From: Pseudomonadota bacterium
GTDB taxonomy: Bacteria; Pseudomonadota; Alphaproteobacteria; Sphingomonadales; Sphingomonadaceae
Assembly (NCBI GenBank): GCA_023390675.1
Contig: JAEWCK010000357.1
Coordinates: forward strand, 1-12,980
DNA: 12,980 bases
Direction: 5' to 3'
This document shows, one piece after another, positions 1 through 7,441 of the stretch (the stretch's first letter is position 1; the number at the start of each line of letters is the position of its first letter). The position numbers were made by a program, and so were the translations under genes. The notes beneath the pieces are model-generated. The model did not search any database. It saw nothing but the letters and a program-made list of their open reading frames with translations, and was not told the origin of the DNA.

Positions 1-1
1 C

Positions 2-709
2 CTCTGGCTGCAGCCAGGCGGCGAGACCTATCGGACTGCGATCGGCGAGCGGCGCGTGGTCGCGCTCGCCGACGGATCGCGGCTGTCGCTCGACGCGGCG
101 AGCGCCGTCGAGGTGCGCTACGACGGCGAGCGGCGCGCGTTGCGCCTGCTTTCGGGACGCGCGCGGTTCGAAGTCGCCAAGGATCCGCGGCGGCCGTTCA
201 CCGTCACTGCGGGCGACCATATGGTGGTGGCGACCGGGACCGCGTTCAGCGTCGAGCTGCTCGGAACCGAGACGCGCGTGGTACTCTACGAAGGCGCGGT
301 AGCGTTGCTCGACGACGGGCCGGCGGATCAGGCGCCGCGGCATGTGATGCTGAGGGGCAGCCCGCACATGCCCGCCGACCGCGCGCTGACTCCGGGCACT
401 TCGCTCGTCGTCCCCAATTTCGCCACGGCGCCCGCGCGCGTCGAGACAGTCGATGCGGCGCGGACGCTTTCGTGGGAGCAGGGGCAGCTGGTCTTCTCCG
501 ACGAGCCGCTCGGGGTCGCGATCGAACGCGTGAACCGCTATTCGGCGACGCGGCTCGCGATCGACGACCCGGCGACCGCGGCGCTGCCGGTGAGCGGCGC
601 GTTCAACGCGGGCGACACCGACGGCTTCGTCGACGGCGTGGCGACCCTCTACGGACTGCGCCGGCAGCAGCGCGGCGACACGATCGTGCTCGCCCCCGCG
701 GCGCCCTGA
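2..709 (+). CDS. FecR-family anti-sigma/sigma-regulator protein, 5' end missing
   Basis: The frame is open from base 2 to the TGA at 707-709, so the gene starts left of the window and 235 codons are visible. The visible part opens with the family-typical stretch YRTAIGERRVVALADGSRL and continues through a FecR domain (about the first 100 residues, with TGTAFSV and VVLYEGAV). After a linker comes a C-terminal domain beginning SWEQGQLVFSDEPLGVAIERVNRY, typical of proteobacterial FecR proteins. The N-terminal cytoplasmic anti-sigma region and the membrane helix would lie upstream. In this family FecR carries a signal from the periplasmic STN domain of an outer-membrane receptor to an ECF sigma factor in the cytoplasm. 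The STN receptor is the next gene, 77 nt downstream, which supports a FecI-FecR-receptor arrangement. The sigma factor itself is not in the window, and the signal molecule is unknown. Confidence 0.9.
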   Translation, partial: LWLQPGGETYRTAIGERRVVALADGSRLSLDAASAVEVRYDGERRALRLLSGRARFEVAKDPRRPFTVTAGDHMVVATGTAFSVELLGTETRVVLYEGAVALLDDGPADQAPRHVMLRGSPHMPADRALTPGTSLVVPNFATAPARVETVDAARTLSWEQGQLVFSDEPLGVAIERVNRYSATRLAIDDPATAALPVSGAFNAGDTDGFVDGVATLYGLRRQQRGDTIVLAPAAP

Positions 710-786
710 CCGTTTCGCTACATGAGGTTTCGCGCGTTTCCATGTCGAAGCTTCCGGCGACGGGAGGCGTGGCAGGGGGACAAGGA

Positions 787-3360
787 ATGACGCGCTCGAT
801 CGGCCTTCTTCGCACCGGCGCCGCGGTAGCGGCGGTTTGCGTATGCGCCCCGGCGCACGCGCAGACGAGCTACCGGCTCGACATCCCGGCGCAGGGAATG
901 GAATCGGCGCTCAAGGCGCTGGCGAACGCGACGCACCAGCAAGTCGTGTTTCGCGGCGAGACGGTGCGCGGCAAGCGCAGCAATGCGCTGAGCGGCACCT
1001 ATACCGCCGACGGCGCGATCGCCGCGCTGATCCAGGGATCGGGACTGTCGGTGTCGCGCAGCGCGCGCGGAGTCTATGTCGTGGTCGCGGCGGCCCGGAC
1101 CTCGCAGACGGAGACAGCCGCGGAAGACTCCGAGGAAGTGGCTCCGGCCGATCAGGAGATCGTCGTCACCGGCACGCACATCGCAGGCGCGCCGATCGCC
1201 TCGTCCGTGGTCCAGGTGACCCAGCGCCAGATGCGCGAGGCCGGCCAGCGCGACCTCGGTGAAGTGATCCGCAACATCCCGAGCAACTATAATGGCGGGC
1301 AGAATCCGGGATCGCGCTTCCAGACGGGCGACAACGCCAACACCAATGTCAGCGGCTCCTCGGCGCTCAACCTGCGCGGGCTGGGCCCCGATGCGACGCT
1401 GACCTTGCTCAACGGGCGGCGGCTCGCCTACGATTCGAATTCGCAGGCGGTCGATATCTCGGTGATCCCGCTCGACGCCGTCGCGTCGATCGACGTGATG
1501 GCCGACGGCGCCTCGGCGATCTACGGGTCGGACGCCGTGGCGGGCGTCGCCAATGTGATCCTCAGGCGCGACTATCAGGGCGCCGCGACCACCGTGACGT
1601 TCGGCGGCGCGACGCGCGGCGGCGGGTTCCAGCAAGCCTATGAGGGCGTGGGCGGCGGACGCTGGGGCACCGGGGGCGTGCTGGCGGCGGTGCAGTACGA
1701 GCGGCAGAACGCCGTGCGATCGAGCCAGCGCGACTATACGCGCTACGTGATCGAGCCGAACACGCTGCTCGACGCCGAACGCCATTACAGCGGCCTCGTC
1801 ACCGCGCATCAGGATCTCTCGCCGGCGCTGACCTTCTCGATCGATGCGCTCTATAGTCATCGGTACAGCGAAGGCGCCGAATTCTCCGATCCCGACTTCG
1901 CCGCGCCGACGCGCTTCACTACCGAAAGCTACGCGCTTTCGCCCAATCTGAAGCTCGAACCGGGCGGCGACTGGAAGGCCACGCTTTCCGCCTTCACCGG
2001 CGCCGACAACACGCATCGCTTCGACGACTTCATCGACAAGGCGACCGGCGACAATCTGGGAGTCGAGAGCTTCTACAGGAACCGCGCCTGGGGCGGCGAG
2101 CTCGATCTCGAGGGCAAGCTGCTGCGGCTGGCCGGCGGCGACGTGCGGCTGGCGTTGGGCGCGGGCTATCGCCACAACCGGTTCGAGCGCGTGCTGGTGG
2201 GGAGCGCGGCGAGCACGTTCGTCGGCGCGCGCGGCAATTATTACGGCTTCGGCGAGCTCTCGGTCCCGCTCGTCTCGCGCGCCAACGCGATGCCGCTGCT
2301 CCGCGAGCTCGCCTTGTCCGCTGCGCTTCGCCACGAGGAATATGACCGGTTCGGCGGCGTGACCACGCCGAAGCTCGGGCTGGTCTATGCGCCGGTGGAG
2401 GGCGCGCGATTCAAGCTGTCCTGGGGACGCTCGTTCAAGGCGCCGACGCTGTACCAGCAATTCACCGGCTTCAACGTGCTGCTCGCGCGCGCCAGCCAGC
2501 GCGGCGGCACCGGCTATCCAGCCACGGCGACGGTGCTGGTCACCTCGGGCGGCAATCCCGATCTGGGGCCCGAACGCGCACGCACGTTGTCCGCGACGCT
2601 CGAGCTCGATCCGGCGTGGATCGAGGGACTGCACCTTTCCGCGACCTGGTTCGACGTCGATTATCGCGATCGCGTGGTCCAGCCGCTGATTCCCCCCTTC
2701 GCCGCGCTCAGCAGCCCGGCGCTCGCCGAGTTCATCCAGTACAACCCGACGCCGGCCGAGCAGGCGGCGCTGATTGCGCGCGACCCCAACGGCATCACCA
2801 CCAGCGCGGGCCCCTACAACCCGGCCAATGTCGTCGCGATCGCCAACGGCGCGCTGATCAACGCCGCGCGCCAGCAGCTGCACGGCGTCGATCTGGTAGG
2901 CAGCTACACGATCCCGGTGGGCAGCGGCGAAGTGACGATCGGGGGATTCGGCGCGTGGCTGACGAGCAGCCAGAAGAACAGCGCCGCCGCGCCCACGATC
3001 CAGCGCGCGGGGACCAATTTCTTCCCGCCGCATTTCCGCGCGCGCGGCGGCGTCAGCGGCCGGTTCGGCGCGCTGACGGGCACGGCGTACGTCAACTATG
3101 TCGGTCATCTGCTCGACACGACCCAGACCCCCGCGCTGCGCGGCGACGACATGGCGACGCTCGACCTGACCCTGATCTGGCGCGTGCCGGCGGCGCAGGG
3201 GCCGTTCAAGGGCGTGGAGCTGACGCTGTCGGCGCAGAACGTGGCCGACGCGCGACCGCCTTATTTCACCCCGCTCGACGATGCGGTGGTGAACTACGAT
3301 TCGACCAACTACTCTCCGCTGGGGCGTTTCCTCCGCGTATCGCTGCGCAAATCGTGGTGA
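787..3360 (+). CDS. TonB-dependent receptor with N-terminal STN signalling domain
   Basis: Predicted 857-residue outer-membrane active transporter and signal transducer. Residues 1-25 form a signal peptide ending AHA before Gln26. Residues about 29-100 are an STN (secretin/TonB N-terminal) domain (YRLDIPAQGMESALKALA). An acidic linker follows, then a TonB box at about 123-130 (QEIVVTGT), a plug to about 245 (LNLRGLGPDATLTLLNGRRL; DGASAIYGSDAVAGVANVIL), and a beta-barrel to the end. The mature protein has no cysteine and ends in Trp where most porin-like barrels end in Phe. The ATG at 787 is preferred because it begins the signal peptide and follows AAGGA-like sequence; an in-frame ATG at 742 would add 15 residues ahead of the signal. 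The STN domain with the adjacent FecR gene indicates that it induces its own transcription when ligand binds. The substrate is not evident; a peptidase gene 17 nt downstream makes a peptide-linked ligand possible (inference). A siderophore receptor is the main alternative. Confidence 0.93.
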   Translation: MTRSIGLLRTGAAVAAVCVCAPAHAQTSYRLDIPAQGMESALKALANATHQQVVFRGETVRGKRSNALSGTYTADGAIAALIQGSGLSVSRSARGVYVVVAAARTSQTETAAEDSEEVAPADQEIVVTGTHIAGAPIASSVVQVTQRQMREAGQRDLGEVIRNIPSNYNGGQNPGSRFQTGDNANTNVSGSSALNLRGLGPDATLTLLNGRRLAYDSNSQAVDISVIPLDAVASIDVMADGASAIYGSDAVAGVANVILRRDYQGAATTVTFGGATRGGGFQQAYEGVGGGRWGTGGVLAAVQYERQNAVRSSQRDYTRYVIEPNTLLDAERHYSGLVTAHQDLSPALTFSIDALYSHRYSEGAEFSDPDFAAPTRFTTESYALSPNLKLEPGGDWKATLSAFTGADNTHRFDDFIDKATGDNLGVESFYRNRAWGGELDLEGKLLRLAGGDVRLALGAGYRHNRFERVLVGSAASTFVGARGNYYGFGELSVPLVSRANAMPLLRELALSAALRHEEYDRFGGVTTPKLGLVYAPVEGARFKLSWGRSFKAPTLYQQFTGFNVLLARASQRGGTGYPATATVLVTSGGNPDLGPERARTLSATLELDPAWIEGLHLSATWFDVDYRDRVVQPLIPPFAALSSPALAEFIQYNPTPAEQAALIARDPNGITTSAGPYNPANVVAIANGALINAARQQLHGVDLVGSYTIPVGSGEVTIGGFGAWLTSSQKNSAAAPTIQRAGTNFFPPHFRARGGVSGRFGALTGTAYVNYVGHLLDTTQTPALRGDDMATLDLTLIWRVPAAQGPFKGVELTLSAQNVADARPPYFTPLDDAVVNYDSTNYSPLGRFLRVSLRKSW

Positions 3361-3377
3361 CGGGGAGGGAACCGCCG

Positions 3378-4952
3378 ATGATCATCCCCCGGTTGGCCGC
3401 TGCGACGGCGCTCCTGCTTGCCGCGACCGCGCCGTCGCAATCGGTTGATGAGGCCGCGCTGGCGCGGATCGCAGAGGAGGGCACGCAGCGCAGCGAGGTG
3501 ATGGCGACCGCCCAATATCTGGCGGACGTGATCGGCGCGCGGCTCACCAATTCGCCCGGCGCGCGCGAGGCCGAGGCGTGGACCCAGCAGCGCTTCCGCG
3601 AATGGGGCCTCGCCAACATCCACAAGGAAGGCTTCGACTTCGGCCGCGGCTGGTGGATCGAGCGATCGAGCGTCCACATGGTGGCGCCGCGCCCCGCGAG
3701 GCTCGCGGCGCTGCCGATCAGCTGGACGCCGCCGACACCCGGCCCCGTACGCGGCGCGGTGATCTTTGCGCCGATGAGCAAGGAAGCCGATTTCGCGCAA
3801 TGGCGCGGCAAGCTGGCGGGGCGGATCGTGCTCGTCTCGCCGCCCGACGCGGCGCACACCCCGCCCGTCGCCGCGGCGCAGTCCGATGCCGAGCTCGCCG
3901 AAATGGAAGCGGCCAGGCCCGCGAGCATCCCGCCCGCCGACAGCGAGAAGATCATCGACAAATATTCGCGCTTCCCCAAGGCGCTCGACCGCTTCCTGAA
4001 GGCCGAGGGCGCGCTCGCCTGGGTCTCGATGTCACGGCTCGACGGCACCTTGGTAATGAGCGACGGCAAGGGCTTCGCCGTGGGAGAGACGCCGCTGCTG
4101 CCGGGCGTCGGCATGGCGGTGGAGGATTATCGCCGGCTCGTCCGCCTCGTCCAGCTGGGGCAGGCGCCCGAGCTGGAGATCGATTCCCGCGTCCATTTCG
4201 ACGACAGCGATCCGCAAGCCTATAACATCTTTGCCGAGATCCCCGGCAGCGATCCCAAGGCCGCCTATGTGATGGCCGGCGCGCATCTCGACAGCGCGGC
4301 GGCGGCCGATGGGGCGGCGGACGACGGCGCCGGCGTGGCGATGGTGATGGAGGCGGCGCGCATCCTCACGAAGATGCCGAAGCCGAAGCGCACGATCCGC
4401 TTCGTGCTGTGGGGCGCCGAGGAGCAGGGCATGCTCGGGCTGCTTGCCTTCACCGAGAAGAACTACGCCACGCGCGGCGTTCCCGCGGGACGCTCGGCGT
4501 ACGAGCGTTTCCTGACCTGGGCCGACACCTGGCCGATCGTGCCGCGCCCCGGCTGGAACGACCTGTCGGTCTATTTCAACCTCGACAATGGCGCGGGCAA
4601 GATCCGCGGCATCTATGCCGACGGGCATCTCGCGGCGATCCCGGTGTTCCGCCAGTGGTTCGCGCCGTTCGCGAAGCAAGGTGCGTCGACCGTCGCGGCC
4701 TATGCCGATGGCGGCGCCGAGCACGACTTCCTGCAGATGACCGGGCTGCCCGGCTTCCAGTTCATCCAGGACTGGAACGACTATGGCCGGATGCACCACA
4801 CGACGATGGACACGTTCGACCATCTCGTGGCGGACGACATGCGCCAGGCGTCGATCGTCCTAGCGAGCATACTGTGGAATGCGGCCAACGCGAGCCAGCC
4901 CTTCCCGCGGCGCCCGATTCCGACCGGGCCGCGGCCGGGATCGCCCGGCTAG
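3378..4952 (+). CDS. Secreted M28-family zinc metallopeptidase
   Basis: Predicted 524-residue exported peptidase, probably an aminopeptidase or carboxypeptidase of family M28. A hydrophobic signal peptide occupies about residues 1-20. The catalytic domain lies at about 285-510, after a long N-terminal region that probably holds a PA-like inserted domain. All co-catalytic zinc ligands expected in the family can be placed: His303 (GAHLDS), Asp315 (AADDGAG), Glu349 with the neighbouring general base Glu348 (WGAEEQG), Asp403 (FNLDNGAGKIRGIY) and His474 (HHTTMDTFD). An active enzyme is therefore expected. The only oddity is Ala for the usual Thr just before Asp315. The ATG at 3378 has a strong ribosome site (GGGAGGGA, 7 nt spacing). 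The gene begins 17 nt after the STN receptor stop and is probably co-transcribed with it. It may process the receptor's ligand in the periplasm (inference). Confidence 0.92.
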   Translation: MIIPRLAAATALLLAATAPSQSVDEAALARIAEEGTQRSEVMATAQYLADVIGARLTNSPGAREAEAWTQQRFREWGLANIHKEGFDFGRGWWIERSSVHMVAPRPARLAALPISWTPPTPGPVRGAVIFAPMSKEADFAQWRGKLAGRIVLVSPPDAAHTPPVAAAQSDAELAEMEAARPASIPPADSEKIIDKYSRFPKALDRFLKAEGALAWVSMSRLDGTLVMSDGKGFAVGETPLLPGVGMAVEDYRRLVRLVQLGQAPELEIDSRVHFDDSDPQAYNIFAEIPGSDPKAAYVMAGAHLDSAAAADGAADDGAGVAMVMEAARILTKMPKPKRTIRFVLWGAEEQGMLGLLAFTEKNYATRGVPAGRSAYERFLTWADTWPIVPRPGWNDLSVYFNLDNGAGKIRGIYADGHLAAIPVFRQWFAPFAKQGASTVAAYADGGAEHDFLQMTGLPGFQFIQDWNDYGRMHHTTMDTFDHLVADDMRQASIVLASILWNAANASQPFPRRPIPTGPRPGSPG

Positions 4953-5017
4953 CTTCCGCCCCTCCCTCCCCGATCCTGTCGACCCCGCGCGTCCGGCGCC
5001 GCGCGAACATGTCCCGA

Positions 5018-5069
5018 CACGGATATTCACTCGTAAGAGAATTAGTGTTGCAAGCCCTCGATCTTTGCG
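5018..5069 (+). promoter_or_regulatory. Putative operator and -35-like element upstream of the second TonB receptor
   Basis: This AT-rich island sits in the 179-nt gap between the peptidase and the receptor. The segment 5018-5041, read on the minus strand, matches two other intergenic sites of the window (17 of 24 positions with 12825-12848, 15 of 24 with 12073-12096) and carries the invariant GTGAAT core. On the plus strand GATATTCAC (5022-5030) is followed after exactly 17 nt by TTGCAA (5048-5053) and, 11 nt later, by TTGCG (5065-5069). The MFS promoter region has the same order and spacing. The segment also holds an imperfect dyad, TTCaCT-N4-AGaGAA (5026-5041). I interpret it as a repressor operator overlapping or abutting a -35 box; no convincing -10 box is visible. 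Confidence 0.5.
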
Positions 5070-5131
5070 GCATCTTTTCGCGCATCGTGCCGGAGAGCGC
5101 GTGCTGGAGAAGTGATGTGGGAGGGAAACCG

Positions 5132-7369
5132 ATGAAGAATCGTCCTTTGCTGCTCGGCGCGTCGGCGCTGGCGCTGTTGTGGAGCGGCGCGGCCGCGGCG
5201 CAGACCGCCGCTTCGCCCGAACAGAGTGCAACCAGTTCGGCGGACGTCGACCAGACCGACGAGAACGAGATCGTCGTCACGGCGCAGCGCCGCAACGAGA
5301 ATCTGATGACCACCGCGGTCTCGGCCTCGGTGCTTTCGGGCACCCAGCTTTCGGACAAGGGCGTCGCCAATGTCGATGCGCTCCAGTTCGCGATGCCCTC
5401 GGTCGTGGTCAACAATTTCGGCCAGGGCAACGACTTCAACGTCCGCGGCATCGGCAAGGCCGAGCACAACACCCAGACCACGACCGGCGTGATAACCTAT
5501 CGCGACGGCGTGCCGAGCTTCCCCGGCTATGTTCAGGGCGAGCCCTATTTCGACGTCGCCAACATCCAGGTGCTGCGCGGGCCGCAGGGCACGATCGTCG
5601 GCCAGAACGCCACCGGCGGCGCGGTGTTCGTCAACACCAACGATCCGGTGATCGGCGGCGGCAACCACGGCTATTTCAACGTCAATTACGGCAATTACAA
5701 CGACGCCGGCTTCCAGGGCGCGGTCAACCTGCCGCTCAGCGACACTCTCGCCGCGCGTGTCGCATTGTTCGCCGAGCGCCGCGACAGCTTATACAACGTG
5801 ACCGGCCCGGGCGGCGCGCCCTACCCCTATGACGAAGGCAAGATGGGGCTGATGGCGGGACGCCTCAGTCTGCTCTGGAAGCCGAGCGATAATTTCTCGA
5901 TCCTCTCCAAGACCGATTTCGACTGGCTCGATTTCGGCGCCTACCCGGCGAGCCCGGCGACCAACAGCTTCAAGTTCCTGCCCTATGGCAGCAGCACGCC
6001 GAACCCGAACTATCACGACCTGTTCGACCAGCAATACAACACGGCGCAGGACGCGCGCGACAAGTTCGTCCGCTCGATCCTCAAGGCCGAGTACGACACG
6101 GCGGGCGGCGTCAAGTTCCGCTCGGTGTCGAGCTATCAATGGGCCAACACCATGTACCGCGCCGACCTCGACGGCACCGCGACGGGGATCAGCACCTTCT
6201 ACGACAGCGTCGACGAGCAGCAGGTCACGCAGGAATTCAACATTATCTCGCCTGACCACCAGCGCCTCACCTGGCTGGTCGGCGCGTTCGGGGTGTGGAA
6301 CGATTATTATTTCAAGCGCCCCTACGAGTTCGTCATCGACCTCGCTTATCCGTTCAACCTGCCGAGTGCGCAGTACAAGCTGCAGGGCCAGAACCTGACC
6401 CGCAGCCTCGCCGCGTTCGGGCAGATCGGCTTCAACATCACGCCGACGCTCAAGATCGAGGCGGGCGGACGCTACACGACGAGCCGATCGATCAATCATG
6501 TCGACGTGATCCAGTACGGCACGCCGATCCTTGCCGAGCAGCAGACCGAATCGGACAATTTCTCGTACAAGGTCTCGATCGGCTGGAAGGCGGCGCGCGA
6601 TCACTTCCTCTACGGCTTCGTCGCCACCGGCTTCCGCCCCGGCGGGCTCAACGTGCCGGTGGGCCTCGGCCTGCCCGCGCCGTTCGAGCCCGAAAAGGTG
6701 ACGTCGTACGAGGCCGGATGGAAGGCCAATTGGGCGGGCGGCAAGCTGCGCACGACGATCAACGGCTTCTACAACGATTACCGCAACTTCCAGGTGATCA
6801 TCGGCTACCCGACCTTCCCGACCTTCGGGATCGAACTGAACGTGCCCGACGAGACCAAAATCTACGGGTTCGAGGCCGAGGCCGAATTGCGCCTCGGCGG
6901 CCTTTCGCTCGATGCCGGCATCAACGTGCTGCACAGCGAATTGGGCACCTTTTACGCGACCGACCCGCGCGCCGCGAGCGTGCTGCCGTGCAACCCGAAC
7001 ACCGGCCCGGCGAGCGTGTCGTGCCTCAACCTCGCTGGCCGCCGCCAGACCTACGCGCCCAATTTCACCTTCAACGTGGGCGGGCAGTACGATTTCGCGC
7101 TCGGCAATGGCGACAAGATCACGCCGCGCGTGAATTTCGGTCATGTCGGCGAGCAATGGGCGACCCTGTTCGAGAATCCCGCGCGCGGCGACCTGCTCGA
7201 GGCGCGCAGCGTGCTGAACGCGCAGCTCGCCTGGCAGCACAAGAGCTGGACGCTGACTGCATACGGCACCAACCTGACGGACCAGCATTATCCGGCGGCG
7301 CTCAATTCGGGGCTCTATTTCGCCGGCCCGCCGCGCCAGTACGGCATCAAGCTGCTCAAGGTTTTCTGA
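5132..7369 (+). CDS. TonB-dependent receptor, no STN domain
   Basis: Predicted 745-residue outer-membrane transporter. A signal peptide ends at AAA before Gln24. A TonB box lies at about 46-51 (EIVVTA), followed by a plug to about 165 (FNVRGIGKAE; VQVLRGPQGTIVGQNATGGAVFV, with a short variation at its start) and a barrel ending in the C-terminal Phe expected for barrel assembly. There is no STN domain, so it should transport without FecR-type signalling. Only two cysteines occur, Cys620 and Cys631, close enough for a disulfide in one late surface loop. The ATG at 5132 follows GGGAGGGA with about 5 nt spacing. The gene has its own putative promoter/operator and is closed by a terminator. The shared operator motif groups it with the MFS/esterase pair and the SDR gene. 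Receptors of this Sphingomonad-expanded type often import non-iron substrates, but the ligand here is unknown. Confidence 0.93.
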   Translation: MKNRPLLLGASALALLWSGAAAAQTAASPEQSATSSADVDQTDENEIVVTAQRRNENLMTTAVSASVLSGTQLSDKGVANVDALQFAMPSVVVNNFGQGNDFNVRGIGKAEHNTQTTTGVITYRDGVPSFPGYVQGEPYFDVANIQVLRGPQGTIVGQNATGGAVFVNTNDPVIGGGNHGYFNVNYGNYNDAGFQGAVNLPLSDTLAARVALFAERRDSLYNVTGPGGAPYPYDEGKMGLMAGRLSLLWKPSDNFSILSKTDFDWLDFGAYPASPATNSFKFLPYGSSTPNPNYHDLFDQQYNTAQDARDKFVRSILKAEYDTAGGVKFRSVSSYQWANTMYRADLDGTATGISTFYDSVDEQQVTQEFNIISPDHQRLTWLVGAFGVWNDYYFKRPYEFVIDLAYPFNLPSAQYKLQGQNLTRSLAAFGQIGFNITPTLKIEAGGRYTTSRSINHVDVIQYGTPILAEQQTESDNFSYKVSIGWKAARDHFLYGFVATGFRPGGLNVPVGLGLPAPFEPEKVTSYEAGWKANWAGGKLRTTINGFYNDYRNFQVIIGYPTFPTFGIELNVPDETKIYGFEAEAELRLGGLSLDAGINVLHSELGTFYATDPRAASVLPCNPNTGPASVSCLNLAGRRQTYAPNFTFNVGGQYDFALGNGDKITPRVNFGHVGEQWATLFENPARGDLLEARSVLNAQLAWQHKSWTLTAYGTNLTDQHYPAALNSGLYFAGPPRQYGIKLLKVF

Positions 7370-7381
7370 TCCCACCTGTCC

Positions 7382-7420
7382 GGCCGCCGGGCGTCCCTCT
7401 CCCGGCGGCCATTTCTTTTC
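7382..7420 (+). terminator. Rho-independent terminator after the second TonB receptor
   Basis: A perfect 10-bp GC-only stem (GGCCGCCGGG at 7382-7391 with CCCGGCGGCC at 7401-7410) encloses a 9-nt loop and is followed by ATTTCTTTTC. It begins 13 nt after the receptor stop codon. It has the form of an intrinsic terminator. It lies only 21 nt before the acyl-CoA ligase start, so it could also act as a partial terminator limiting read-through into that gene. Confidence 0.88.
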
Positions 7421-7441
7421 CTTACTGCGCGCGAAAGTCTG

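Noticed and set aside
713..725. Possible fourth copy of the shared operator motif after the FecR gene (TTTCGCTA match to 12820-12828)
   Set aside because: The similarity stops after eight bases and the GTGAAT core is absent.
742..786. Earlier ATG at 742 as the STN receptor start
   Set aside because: It would put 15 non-hydrophobic residues ahead of the signal peptide; the ATG at 787 begins directly at a standard signal sequence and has a better ribosome site.
718..3108. A 796-residue minus-strand open frame opposite the STN receptor
   Set aside because: It has the same shadow composition and no signal peptide or domain; the plus-strand receptor explains the region fully.
4986..5005. CGCGCG/CGCGCG hairpin after the peptidase gene as a terminator
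   Set aside because: The arms are simple alternating CG in GC-rich DNA and no T-tract follows; too weak to call as a terminator.
7126..7140. GTGAAT core match within the second receptor gene
   Set aside because: It is inside coding sequence and the flanking motif positions do not match.
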